A DNA stretch of 64,000 nt, from NCBI GenBank assembly GCA_028023455.1, contig JAQFVV010000049.1, positions 6,728,855 through 6,792,854 on the forward strand, given 5' to 3'. Below are positions 1 to 13,319 of the stretch, piece after piece. The first letter of the stretch is position 1. Each line of letters starts with the position of its first letter. This stretch comes from Epiperipatus broadwayi (Eukaryota > Onychophora > Udeonychophora > Euonychophora > Peripatidae). The notes below the pieces were generated by a model, which saw only the letters and a list, made by a program, of their open reading frames with translations, made no database searches and was not told the origin of the DNA. A program made the position numbers and the translations under genes.

Positions 1-1100
1 AGTTAAAAATTTTTGCATTTATTGGAATTTATCTTTTCTAATTGTTAGAATGAGAGGGTTTGAAATTAATTAATTAAATTTGTAAAGGGAAAAAACCTTT
101 TTGCTAATTACAATCTACTTTCAACCGAAGAAAATGTTTTGTATAAAAGAATTTTCGGTTGATCATGAATAAAGATAAAATAGATTTTATCTAAGAAAGG
201 AATGTAAGCACAATGGGTGTCAAGTACTCAATATGGAAGCTTGCAAAAGTGTACTTTAATAAATAAAAAGGTAAAAGAATGTAGAAAGGTATATGAAGGT
301 ATAATTAAATTTATTATTAGCTGATGCAATAGCTTGTAGAGGGGGTATGACAATTGGACTGTTTGGGCTATATGTGCTGCTTACTGGGGGCTTTGAGTTA
401 GTCGAGTACTAGCTTGCTAAAGCATGCGGACCAAGGGAGATTAGCCTGCTAAAGAGTGTGGACAAGTTAATGCTAGCTTGCAAAAGCATTCCAATGGCAA
501 AGATTTAGAAAGTTAAATCTTGTCTCCCACTAGTCTAAAAAAATGAAACAATATAGAGATTTGTGAAAAACAATCCGACAGAGAGAAAGGAGAAAATGAA
601 CTGTGTCTGTTAAAATTATAATCACTTGGTTATTTCCCAGAAAAAGAATTTGAAAAATTAGCATTTAGCAAGGATCGTTAAGTGGAGTTTGGAAAATGAT
701 CAACAACATGGATTCTCAATACGTTTAAATAGAAAAAAAAAAAAACGAAAGACGAATCATAGTTGGAGAACTGCAATTTATTTAGGATCTACTTGCCCTA
801 ATCAGCCGTGTGCGATATACATATATATGGGAGAAGTATACTTACAGATCCGATAAGTTGAAAGATGGCTCGATTATACGTTCCGGGTTATTATCCTACC
901 ATGGAGTAGACTTTCAGTCGTAGTACACCACCTGTTTGGCTATCAAGTCCGAAGATGCCTTAGAAGAAATAGCAGACCCTGATGACAAGAAAGACTCAAA
1001 GTATATCGGTGAGTGGAAGCCTTATCTGCCCTATGAAGTAGCCGTGTGGCCCAGGAAGTTCAAATTGAATACAAGAACAAGTTTAGAGGAGCGTGTATAG
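1..1100. other. Less AT-rich unassigned region with three 32-bp imperfect repeats
   Basis: This stretch is visibly less AT-rich than most of the window. Units beginning AGCTTGCTAA, AGCCTGCTAA and AGCTTGCAAA start at about 411, 443 and 475, giving a 32-bp spacing; a related AGCTTGCAAAAGTGT lies near 239. At 924-1097 one plus frame is open for 58 codons, acidic then basic, and contains the words DPDDKK and GEWKP. A GTGAGT at 1009-1014 resembles a splice donor. I do not recognise a family: a decayed exon, pseudogene or transposon interior are all possible. Confidence 0.3.
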
Positions 1101-2690
1101 TTGGTTATATATATATATATTTTTATATTCTATTATATTTTTTTTTCTCTCTCATTTATGTTCTTTGTAAATTTTTTTTTTATGATATATATATTATTAC
1201 TGCATACCTTGTTATATGGATTTATTACTCTAAAGTGGGAAGGAATATAGGGCACACCCATTGTGTAATCTTTTAGATATTGTTTTTTTTTCTTTTATAT
1301 ATCTTGGGGTCATATGTATATGCATCGGTGGAGGGTAAATATAATTTAAATATTTTTTATATATATTGGACTTATATGTATGCATTAGTGGAGGATAAAT
1401 ATAATAATCTGGGGATAATAAATATTCACTTTTGTAATTAAAATCGTTTACAAGTTTTTGACTTAGCTTTAAAATAATTATTAAGTTATTAGTACAGATA
1501 TATAGTTTTTTTTTAATCAAAATGCAAATTCATGTAGTTAACCTGAGATTTATAGAATATAAAGTGAGCTAGATAGGGATAACTTACCGGGGAGTTGGAT
1601 TGTTCCTTTTATTTTAGTCCGAACGTCTCGAAATATTCATATTCGTTAATGACTAGTCACATTTTACACTCTTTCGGGAAAGAAAGGGAATAAGTATAAT
1701 CTTGAACGGGAGTGGCGCTAGAGACTGAAGGAAATATTCAGTACTCTTAAAGGTGTGTAAGGACACTTTAATTAGTCAACGTATAATTAATCGGCTAATG
1801 AAACAATTTAACAAGGAAGGTCTGGATGGGCCTAATTTTAGGTTCAATCTACTTCCTCTATTAATTTCTTTGAGGTATTTACTCATATTTAATCAAAAAT
1901 ATTTTAGAGAATTATTATCGATGTCCCAGTCTGTAGCATACATCACTTCATGCTTGGTGCGTATGAGAGTACAGGGTCGTCGAACCGGTACAATATCAAC
2001 AACCATAATAATAACAGCAATAATAATAAATAATAGAATTTTTCTAAATGTAAACCACAAATGTGTTTACTTATAGAAAATGTCCATTCATTATTCTATT
2101 AATTTAATTTTGTTTTATGCATGCATTTTAAATTTTTATGTAGCAACCTTTTCTTTCTGTTCTCAGATATATTTTTACAATGAAAGCAATCAATATTCCC
2201 TTTGATTTAGAGAATCTTTCACATAATCTTTATAAAATAAAGGGAATGTCTCTCTGACAAAAAGCAATTTCATCCTCCTATAACAACTTTTTCTGAATGT
2301 ATCATTCATTTGTTTCATATGTTCAATTTAGCAAAGATGGTATTTTACAATAGTAAACTTTATAGTAACACATCCACCATAATAAATGACCTTCTAAAAC
2401 ACATCCAGAAAAAAATAAGTAATATTATGATTTTTCCATTGTATTTTTAAAATTTTAAAAAGTGACTTCAAATGAATTTTTTTCCATGTCTTCATATTAT
2501 GTCAACAAAATGTTGGATTCTTTCTTCTATATGACAAATTATTTCAAATAATAGTTTTACATACAACTAATTGAATTGCAGTAATTTTATCACTGCAATA
2601 AAATTATATATCTTTTAATTTATTAAAAAAAAATATATATTTGAGTCTGTGCTTCATATCTCTATCTAAATTAATATTGCTACTTATAAA
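1101..2690. other. Unassigned AT-rich sequence, no supported gene
   Basis: The segment holds T-rich and AT-microsatellite tracts (about 1105-1200, 1340-1370) and a duplicated phrase around TATGCATCGGTGGAGG/TATGCATTAGTGGAGG near 1318 and 1379. A 107-codon open stretch at 1753-2076 has no recognisable domain, starts at a non-ATG codon, and ends in AAT-type low complexity. I see no RNA gene here. Confidence 0.3.
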
Positions 2691-2699
2691 TCTACCAAT

Positions 2700-3420
2700 G
2701 CATTAAAATGGGTTCATCATCAAGTTGATAATTATTTAAGCTAAAAATTACTGAATATTTTTTTCCATCACTGACTGATAAGTGATGAGATTATTGAACA
2801 TTAACTGCTAAAGTATATATTTTTTATGTTGTGTTAAGTATGGTCTGTAAATTATCTTTTAAATTGGCATGTGTAATGTAGCCATCAGAATGTTGTAAAT
2901 CCAGAATCCAAGCAGATGATATTTTTGTTTTTGCTTTTAATCAATTAAAATTGACAATTCTATCATTGAATCTGTATCATATCTTGATCCCAGATTTATT
3001 AAGTCATTTACACAATGTTAAAAAAACACTATTCTAAAAATTGTAAGCAGAATTAGAGCTAGTGTATATTCTTGATTAACACCAATATTCCACTTAGTAA
3101 ATAATAAAACTTTGATAGACAATTAGTAAATTCAAATAGTATCTACTTAAGTGAGTCAAATATTTTTAAAATATCAACAAAATCAATCGTTAATTTCTGA
3201 TATTCTATTTTGTGCAACAGAAACTATAACTATAGTGTTTATTTGATTCTCTACAAGCACATTGACTTTTAATATCCTATCCATCTATTATTCAAATCAA
3301 TCTATTCAATAAAATATTTGAAACGATCATTGCTGATATTCCATAATAATTAATAAAATCTTGTCTATCTTTTTCAATTTTTTAAATTAAAACAATAAAA
3401 ACATTTTAAAAATCAAGTAG
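2700..3420 (-). pseudogene. Decayed LINE reverse transcriptase fragment
   Basis: On the minus strand, one frame reads like the motif A region of a CR1/L2/RTE-type reverse transcriptase: a stretch resembling FVDxxKxFDSL is followed by residues resembling the helix after motif A. A less convincing region closer to 2900 could be the YADD neighbourhood. Many stops and frameshifts interrupt it. The coding type looks like that of the plus-strand element at 5.4-8.2 kb, so both may be old copies of related LINEs. No ends or target duplications are visible. Confidence 0.45.
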
Positions 3421-4044
3421 TACTTTAGTACATAATATGTATACAATTCTTGTGTATATATATTGACTCTGGCGTTTATGTAAACAGAATACGCTTGTTT
3501 TGGAGGTCTTGGTAAAACTCCATCTATTGATCATTAATACAAGCGATAGCAGGTTTTACGTATATAAAACTTGTTTTTCTTTTTCATATATATAAAGATG
3601 AACTCTATAATATCAATTTCAAAATAATGTGACAGTACGATGCACACTTTTATGTATCCAGAAAAATAATGGTCTCTAAAATATCAACAACACAGATAAA
3701 CAAAGACCTATGACATCTCCCAATAGAAGGATGATACTTTCATTATCAGTAAAAGTGTTGCAAAACATTGAATTACCAATTTTTATTTTACATCTAGAGT
3801 ATTAACACTTCTACCAAAAAAAAAATTAACTTAGCTCTTTTATTTTTTATCAGCTCATTGCTTAATTTCTGTTTACTGGAATTGAAAGATAAAATTAAAA
3901 TAGGCAATAAATATAACTTGGATAAATTTAGCTCATATGTATTCGTTTTTAATCATTTAATAATATAATTTAGGACACTCAGTTAATATTGCATTTAAGC
4001 TAATAAACATCACATGATCACCATTTCTTATGCTTGTTTATTAA

Positions 4045-4245
4045 AACAGGCAAAACTATCTATACGTATTGCCACTCAGTGCAAGCCAGAGTAATCAATG
4101 GATGCCAGAAGACTTGTGCATAAAATTCCCATCTAGTGCCTACTCATCCAATATCATCAGACTAATTTCTGTCTTGTGGTCTTTGTCCGTGAGGAGCCTT
4201 GTATCTGAGAGCACTGCATCTAGACCTTAATGGGCTCTTTATAAT
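4045..4245 (-). repeat. Hammerhead-motif repeat family A, decayed copy
   Basis: Reading the minus strand, this copy shares with 13.3-13.8 kb the segments CTCAGATACAAGGCTCCTCA, ATATTGGATGAGTAGGCACTAG-like sequence, TTTTATGCACAA, CATCCATTGATTA and GGCTTGCACTGAGTGGC. The ribozyme-like core is damaged: the CTGATGA position reads CGGACAA and GAAAC reads GAAAT, while GTC is kept (complement of 4160-4162). The 3' end, reading into AAAACAGG on the plus strand near 4044, is the same as in the short fragment at 48.93 kb. Confidence 0.75.
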
Positions 4246-4982
4246 TTGATGTGGTATGGTTGTTTAAGCTTCTAGTTTGAACTCTTTTTCAATATTTCAT
4301 CTTTGAAGAATGGTAAAGAAAAAAACATTTTGATGGATTTTCTTTTGCATGCACTCAGATTTCTAATGGACTTGATAGATGATAAATATGAATTGATCAT
4401 CACATATAATGATTAACTATGAAAACAAATAAACAGTTCCTGGTTAAAAATATCTCCTGCTGCCTTATATAATAGAATGTTGGTTGAAGTAAGGTTAGGG
4501 TATTGTGGGTGATAGAATCTGACTTTTCTGTTTTTTCTTTTTTTTGTTCTTTAGTCATTTAAATTAATATAGAGCACAAATATATTGAGCCTTTCATGCT
4601 ACTGATTATCTTCTTATACTAACTGTTGAAATAATATAAAATTGTGTAACTACATTTTAATTCTTTGACTATATATGATGCACATCTAATTTCAATTTTC
4701 TTGAAGTCAAGCTTTTAATAATTAAAAATACAATGAAGGGACAGGATTAATATATTGGCAATCATTGGTTCTCATTTTTCCTCATAATACAATCACTAAT
4801 ATATCAGCATGGAAATGAATTTGAGACAGGAGTATCATCTTGTAAAGTTTTATGTTTAAGTAGCTCTATTTAGGAAACATGCCTATTCTAAAAGTGGTAA
4901 GAGATCTAGAAACATGGTCTAAAATTAACTTAATAATCTTGCATTGTTGTAATGCTTGGTTGATTATTTACTTAATTTATAA

Positions 4983-5271
<289 letters not shown>

Positions 5272-5399
5272 GCAGAGTAGTGGTATTAAAATTAAATATA
5301 TATTTTTTCTAAAGTATAGATAGGCATGTGAAGTGTAAGTTTATTTGATACAAACTTTTCCAGACCTGTCAAGATTTAAGTCTGATATAGTAGTTCTTA

Positions 5400-8200
5400 A
5401 TAAAACTTATCTTCCAGAAAAAATATAAATGACATTTTTTTTAAGGAAGAACAGACCAATCTGTAAAAGGTGAATATTATGGTAGTTGATTTTCTGTAAA
5501 ATCTATTTTTAGAATTCTGTTTTTTTTTTAAAGATTAATGGTTTTAAAACTTGGCCTGCACATGAGAGCACTCATTACATTGGTATATTTATCTTAACAT
5601 TGAATTCCAAGTACTCAGAGAAAGAAGGCTTTGATTCTTTGCTGAATAGCATTAATACAGCAATATCATTAAAAATTGATTATTTTAATCTTGGAGAACT
5701 GTGATCAAAAGTTGTTAAAAATAACATGTTGCTGAATCTTCAAATAAGCTGTTGCTAAGAAATTTTTGCACAATAAATGGAATGACCATCATAAACATTT
5801 TGTTTAGGAAAAAAAATCATTGTAAAGAAATAGTGCACTCAAGCTCAAAACAATGACATTTAATGGATTACATTATAGTCAGAAGTTTAAATACAAAGGA
5901 CGGTTTTTATTATGTGAGCATTTACATGTGTAGATTGATAAATGAATAATAATATTAGTTTTCTCCAAGATTAAAATCAGGTTACAAGAAACTTGACATT
6001 AATTCTTTACAGCACATACAAAACTTCAACAGCTATTAAACATTTACATTGCTAATTTAGATTTTTTTTTAACTGTCATATCACTAATGAATTATAATTT
6101 TTTAAGGAGTGTATTATGTATATAGGTTCTTGTATTCAATTAAGAAGATGAATCATGACATTGACTGACAATGATTGCATAAATATTAATATAATTAAAA
6201 AAACATGGTATTATTACTTTACAAAATAATAAATTAAATTTGGAGCTTCATAATAATTTGTAGAGATTTGAAGTCAAAGCTTTGGTAACTGATTAGACAA
6301 TTTAAAATTGATTAATGGATTAAAACTGCAAAAGATGTACTGATGACCACTAACTGTGATTCTCTATATTTATTTTTGATGCATTGGGAGCAACATACGG
6401 CTTTGATAAATGGTATTGCAACTCTATTAAATCCAACAGTAGCATTCTCTTATAAGATGACAATATTTTGAACATGTGCAAAAAGTATTTTCACCATGGG
6501 TAATGATATAAAAATTAAAATGGTGTTTAAATGATATATTAATTTTATCTAAAAGTATTTTGACCATATTTTGTATAATGATACAAGAATTGAGATAATG
6601 CCTTCAATGATGTATTAATTTTATTTAATGATATATTAATTTATCAATCCTTTTAAACTTGGGGAAAATGTGCAACTTAGTAAAATTAAAACACTGTAAT
6701 TTTAAAAATGGAAAAGTTTATCAGTTCTCATAAAATACCTGGAGAAATTCTACAATATGGTGGCAATATAATAGCTTCATACATATTGGATTTTTTAAAA
6801 AAAAAAAGTCATCATCATGATAAGGAAGTTCCTGTTGATGTAGGGAATAGATAATATTGTAGTAATTACATCGGATCACTATTATGATCCAATACTGTAA
6901 AGTTACATTCAGGTACTTCTTGAAGTGAATGTTTCAGTTAATGATGAATGATTACTAGACATTCAGTGTTATTTTTTAAAAAAAGCAATATAGACATGTT
7001 TCTTATTGCCAAGTAAATGCAAGGAAAGAGTTGAAAGCTAAACAGATTTTTATATACTGCTTTTATTGGTTTGGTCAAGCCATATGATTAATCTAATCAA
7101 AAAGTTTATAGTATTGTATGAAATAAATTGATTCTCAGCAAAGATTTTTTATATTATATAGCTTGAAGAATAAAAGGAACTGTTTTTATTATAATTAGAA
7201 AATCTGAAGCAATTGAAATAAAAACAGATATTAATCAAGAATATATATATGTGTGTGTTCCAATATTGTTTTTGATTTTTATGACAATGGTTTTTAAAGT
7301 CATTTACAGACAGTTTGAAGAAATGAGGATCAAAATAAAATAGAGAAGTTTGATGATGAAATAATTAGTTTGAATCAATTAAAAGTGAAAACTGGATCTT
7401 TATCTTCATGCATTCTGAATTTATAATATGTGGATGTTTGTAATATTTTTGTCAGTTTAAGATACAATCTACAGAATATACTCAATTTTTTGAATACAAC
7501 ATATAAGATTTTGGTTTAAAAATTCTTATTAAAACAACTCAAGTTTATATTATCCCATAATGGAAAAAAATATCAGAAACTTTTAGTTTGGATGATTATC
7601 AATTTGAGAATATAAGTTACAACTAAAAAGACATATTTAATTGTCCAGGTGCAACACAGTATTTCAATCAACTCCAGTTGATTTTAATAAGTTAAAAGAT
7701 GTTATGTTAAATTAGCTGCATACAGAGCTGTTATTTTATCTAATCTATTTTATGGAAGTGAGATTTGGATCTTCTATTAATGCAATATAAAGGTATAAGA
7801 AGAGTAAAAATTTTAAAGACCATGACAATATTATAAAACCAATCAATATGTTTTTCAATTTATTGGATGTAATATTATGAAATTCATTATTATAAAATCT
7901 CATCTTTATTAGATTGGACATCTAAAACAATTGAACAATGCCAAGTTTCATAAAAGAGTGTTTTATAGTAAACTTGAGCATGGTATCATGGAAAAAGCAG
8001 ACCCCATTTATACCATAATGATTATTTCAAGATATGGCAGAGAATAGAATAAATTAAAGAATTATAAATTACAGCATGCTGAAGTATTTTAGAAAAAAAA
8101 ATGCTGTAGAAGAATTGAAAATGTACCGTCACAAAATATTATATAAAAAGAAAAATAGTCCAGCATATTCTAAATGTAAATATATTTATAATTCATAGAT
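5400..8200 (+). pseudogene. Decayed CR1/L2/RTE-like LINE, nearly whole coding region
   Basis: Broken reading frames line up in order with a non-LTR element having an endonuclease and a reverse transcriptase. Around 5620-5700 an FxSLLNSI...LGEL block resembles the end of the EEP core. At about 5857-5883 the words HLMDYIIVR match the conserved H/DY.IVR block. Near 7340-7440 a FDDEIISLNQLK...LNL block precedes a mutated YADD site. At about 7711-7770 AYRAVILSNLFYGSEIW matches the thumb region typical of these elements, and the basic C-terminus can be followed to about 8180. Stops and frameshifts are everywhere, so it is an old inactive copy. A 70-bp duplication beginning AAAAGTATTTT lies at 6481 and 6551. 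Confidence 0.7.
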
Positions 8201-9280
8201 TGATTTGTATTGACTTCATAAAAGTCATCTCTGGTGTTCTTTTATATTTATTTTATATTTGATAAGGAATGGGCATCCTAGATAATGAGGGTCTACTGAC
8301 ATTAATGATGATATAAGTAAAAGCATATATATATATTATTAGTTTTAAAGGTAAAAAATAAATTGGTATAAGTGTGTGATTTTTATATATAAATATTTTA
8401 CATTTTTTGAAGTGTTATAAATTTATATGGTAAAAATATGAAAATATTTTTATTGTGACCTTTAAAAAAAACTAATATTTTTTTCCTCTAATTTCTAAAG
8501 ATACTTTTTTTTTTCTGAAATATTTTCATTATTTCTAATGGCAGTTTTAGTAATAAACATGCTAAAAATATGTTTTTAGTATAAACATTGTTCTCACTGT
8601 CAATATATATTAAAAATTAATATTATAATTTAGGGCTTAATTTAAAAACCAATATTTGTTTACTTTTACTGATTATATCAAATATAATATCTCTGTTTAG
8701 ATTAGTTTCAGTCTCAATTTTGTTGCAAAAAAATTTTCAGTTACACTAAGGTGTTATTTGAAAATCTAATGATAATGCATTTTAACTTTGGTTTTAAAAT
8801 CAACAATTAAATAGATATATAATAATGTTTAATGTTAGAAGTGAAAAAAAAGATGAAAATACTGTACACACAAACATTAAATAAATTGAATATATGATTA
8901 CTTTTTTGAAAGGTCATGTGATATTCAATTGTCAAGTGGAATATTCAGATAATGGTTTCATTTAAATAACCAAACTGAATTTTTAATTTATTTTGCTGAG
9001 TTAAGAATAGATCCAGAAATCCTTTAGCTTATTGAACAGATTAATATTGCATTAACATGCAAGTTATAATTATTGTAACTTGATATGAATATTCTTATTG
9101 AAAAAGTATGATAATACTTGGATTAAAAATATTTTTTGTTCAAGTATCTCCATCCTTGGTTGGATTCTTTATTTTTGTTTATCTGCATTACAAGAGAGTG
9201 ATCATTTTCATATACATTTAAAATATTAGCAAAATTGGAAAAGAATAAAAATGTTTATGCTGTTCTTTCATAAAATAATA
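8201..9280. other. AT-rich sequence with no recognised feature
   Basis: Apart from short A/T runs and an ATATAT tract near 8325, I see no open frame of note, no RNA gene and no clear repeat here. It may include the 3' UTR of the preceding LINE. Confidence 0.4.
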
Positions 9281-10022
9281 ATCAGAAAATAATAAATTCT
9301 TTACAACAGCTATATCAATAAATATTTTTTATACATTAAAAACCTTTTTCAGCACCTGGTTTGGTATCCTTTCCAAATGTTAATAACCTATTTAACCTTA
9401 ATGAACTATTTCAGACATAAAACCATCTAGTGTTCAATAATGGAATTAAAACAAGCAATAATAATATAAATCATTAAAATAAATCAAAACTCTCATATGT
9501 TAATCCAGTAATTATAAACAATACAATAGATAAATTGCATGCATATATGTCATTTTATATAATTTTCCATTCATTTTTAACTAACCAGTTGTTAACCAAA
9601 TTTATATGGTTTTGATTTATTTTAATGATTTATATTGTTGAGATTTACAAGACTTCTATAAATTTGGTTAACAATTGGTTAATTAAAAATGAATGGAAAT
9701 TGTATAAAATGATGTATATATGTGTGTGTAAAAAAGCATGTACTTTATTTACTGTATTGTTATAAAATAGTCAATTATTTTGTAATTACTGAATTTATAT
9801 ATGAGGTTTTTGATTTATTTTAATGATCTATATTGTTATTGTTTGTTTTAATTTCATTATTGAACACTAGATGGTTTTATGTCTGAAATAGTTTGTTAAC
9901 ATTAAATAGATTATTAACATTTGAAAAGGGCACCAAATCAGCTGCTGAAAAAGGCTTTTAATGTATAAAAAATATTTATTGATATTTATATAGCTGTTGC
10001 AAAAAATATATTATTTTCTGAT
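9281..10022. repeat. Large palindrome (inverted repeat), arms about 330-365 bp
   Basis: The left arm (9281-9606) is mirrored by the right arm (9657-10022) around a spacer of about 50 bp. Matching pairs include ATCAGAAAATAAT with ATTATTTTCTGAT at the outer ends, CACTAGATGGTTTTATGTC with its complement, and TAACCAAATTTATA with TATAAATTTGGTTA at the centre. The arms are diverged by scattered substitutions and small indels. Each arm ends with a CTGAAAAAGG word and an AATATTTATTGATAT word, faintly like a PLE terminus, but no coding sequence supports that. It could equally be a foldback DNA element. Confidence 0.85.
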
Positions 10023-12608
10023 TGTTATATTAAAATATTAAGGATAGAGTAGAAATGAAAATATATTGTGCAATATAAAGATATTAGAATTTAGTTAAAC
10101 ACTTTTACTTTTGTTTATTATGCAAACTTATTTTAAAATGGTATTGGTGTAAAAAAAAACAGATTTACTTAGAAAAGGAATGTAAAAAGTGTAGCACTAT
10201 TAATAAGATTAAAGTTTAATTAAAATTTTTGGAAGTCAATACACTTACACAAAATTGACTGAGAATTATTCAAAATTAAAACAATTGTAGATAGATACCT
10301 GAAATTTTAATAAACAAAATGTTTATAATTTTTATCTCTAGAAACTTTGTTTCATATTACTGAAAATCAATACAATAAACTTTTATGAAAACAATAATCA
10401 GCACACCTTTTGTTTCATAATCCATAATATTGCAAGGTATCACCAAATTTTAGACAATCTCCACTCACTATACATGCATTTTATGAACATTGATCACTCA
10501 TTGGGTGAGACAGAGACATCAAGAATTTGGATTTCCATTACCTGTTGATGATTTGATGGGCTATATTACATTATTCCAAAGTAGGAATTGATTTTCATGC
10601 ATTTTTATCATGTTATGGGAGAATGAATAATCTTTGAATTTTAAAGATCTTTTCAAAATTTAAAAAAAATTATCATGTCAACCATCATCTCATAATCCAT
10701 TACATCATAACTATTTATCAATGATAAAATTCAGACTATCCTGCTTCCTTTTAAATGTATTTTGTGAATTTCCTTTGTTATTCTGTATGATATAGATATT
10801 AAGCAATTAGATATTTATACCCATATTGATAGTTTGATATTTTTACATTTTACTTCTTGATCCAAAATTAGGAAAAAATTTCTATCCATTTTTAAAAAGT
10901 GAGAAGGTATTAATAGCACAGTTTTTAGTGCATGTATTTGATTATAGGTTAAGTATAACTTGACTTATTTGTTTCTAATCAAGTTTAAGTTTTTATTAAG
11001 ATATCTGGTTCATAACTATTCTAGAAAAACATCCAGTATTGATCAAATGAGTATCTAGCAATTCTTAGCTGGAAAGTAAACAAGGATACAAAAGCATTAA
11101 AATCCTCAGTAATATTGCAGCTGAAAAATTTGGTAGAGTATTGTCTTTTCTTTTACTTATCATCCATATATGCCTATTGGGGAGTATTTGCTTTGATGTG
11201 GTTATTAAAGACTGTTTTATCTATATTGCATTACATATACAGAAAAAATAATAATAATTAAATAAATAAATAACTCATTTTTAAATAAATGTACCCATTT
11301 TGTTTATTCTATAATCCAATTATATTTATATCCATGTATAATATATATTAATTCACAGAACATGAAGGCTTAAATATGTTAAGATAATTTTACAAGCAAG
11401 ATATCTAAAGAATCATTTAAACAAAACCTGGAAAGAATGGCCTTCTTTTGTTATATCATTGCCAATATATTTTGTCAAATAAAAGATCATCTAGCAACAT
11501 TGATTGGCATTAATATAACAAAAGGTGGTCACCATTTATATGTTTAATTTAAATGATTCTTCAACTATTTGTTTATAAATTAGCAATAATAAACTTGTAT
11601 GTTCTGATAAATGATTTATATTCTTAGTATTACATATTCGATAGCTAAAACTAATTTACATGTAATTAAAATTACTCATTTATGACGATCCTATAATTCC
11701 ACTAATTGTTTTAGCCATATTTTATATAGTCATGTATCCTACAATTCCACCATTATTTGGACATATTTTGTTATTTTCAAAATCTATTTCTATTATCTTT
11801 TATACTATTAATTGAAAATATACATTATAAATGGCCATAGAATATGATCAAAACATTTGTGAAATTATATTTACATATATTATACATAAGTAATTCAAAT
11901 TATATAGTGCTATATAATAATAGTTTAGAAAACTAAACATAGTATTAAAATGCTAGCTAAAGACTTATGTGATGTCCTTTAGTATCAAAGTAATCCACTT
12001 TCAGATAAAAATGATAATGGATAAAGTTGCTTGATACTGATCTGATATTTATCCTAATAAATACATTGCCTGACCTACTATCCGTATAAGATCTTGAAAG
12101 GTAGGTAAAAGTCAATTTCCTTCTGCAAGATGGTTTATTGTGATCCGAGAAGAATATTTATTATTATATAGCTAGCATTTTAAAAAGTTTAATTTTATAA
12201 TTTATTATCTATTATTATAAGTGAAATAAAATTGGTTTCTAATGTAAATAAAATTTATAAAGAAAATGATGTTGTGTATATGGATGGTAATTTTTAAATA
12301 TTAAAAAATAGAATATGAGCATATATCTTTATTTATTAGGAAATGAAATATATGTACTGCAATACTATTTTAATATTGGCAAAAGTAAATAATTGATTCA
12401 TATTTCTAGGCATAATATTGTAATTTAAAAAGATTTATCTTTACATTAGCATGAAACTAATTCATGACTAATAGCGTATTGGATTAATATTTACATAAAA
12501 ATTAAGCAGATATACAAATATTAAAATACTTATTTAAATAAAATTTAATTTTTATTGTAAATAACATTAAATGTAGCCTGAAATAGATGAAATAATGCAA
12601 AAGTACTG
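10023..12608. other. AT-rich sequence without supported genes
   Basis: I see no open frame of useful length and no RNA gene. Two stretches, near 10440-10580 and 10720-10870, look vaguely alike in order of words (CCATTAC..., GATAGTTTGAT..., AATTTGGATTT/AATTAGATATT) and may be a highly diverged duplication. There is an (AATA) tract near 11250-11275. Confidence 0.35.
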
Positions 12609-12609
12609 A

Positions 12610-12692
12610 AAATCCTCAGTGAGCTATATTTTCACGAACTGACAGTAAACATTTACCGACAGTTAGTATACATATAGCCCGCTGGGGGATTT
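12610..12692. repeat. Short palindrome, MITE-like
   Basis: An 83-bp near-perfect inverted repeat: AAATCCTCAGTGAGCTATAT on the left is mirrored by ATATAGCCCGCTGGGGGATTT on the right, and ACTGACAGT near 12638 faces ACAGTTAGT near 12660. Its base composition is higher in GC than its flanks. A small inverted-repeat transposon remnant or a hairpin RNA source would both fit; no target duplication is clear. Confidence 0.6.
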
Positions 12693-13319
12693 CTTTACTT
12701 CCACATTCTTTTATAAGTATTATTGTGATTCGAGTAACAATTGCTACTTTTTTGTTAATCAATTTAAAAAAAAAAGTTTTATTATGTAGCAAACAAGGAA
12801 TTGAATAATTGACTAATACAAGTTTTATTTTTACTTTGAAAAAAAGTAAAAGCTTCCCAAAATAAATAAAATGTTATAGATATTTAAAAAAACGATAAAG
12901 AAAAGAAAAAAAAATAGCATAACTATATACTAAACGTCTAAAAATAAAACAAGCTATATGATTGGAGTAACGCAAATGTGATATTAGTATTTAGATAAGG
13001 TAAAAATAATTGAAATCAAAGGCCTACCAGTTTCTATCTGTTCTATATAAAATCTTAAGAAATTTTCAATTCATCTACATATAATTTTGAACCCAAGTGG
13101 ATTTAAAAACACATCCCATTCGATTATTAATACAAATTGTCAATAAGAACAAATTGCTTTTTTGCCTTGGATTTGTAGATGAGAAAAGACATTTGATTTT
13201 CTAACTATTCCATTATGATCACATGTTTGGAACATCAGAACATACATCCAACATTCTGAACATATTATCAAAAATCAACATCAATGGATCAGATTACATG
13301 GTGGCACTAAGAGTATTAA

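Noticed and set aside
924-1097. Calreticulin/calnexin-type repeat suggested by DPDDKK and GEWKP words
   Set aside because: Only two short words match, the spacing and surrounding residues do not, and the frame has a stop just upstream.
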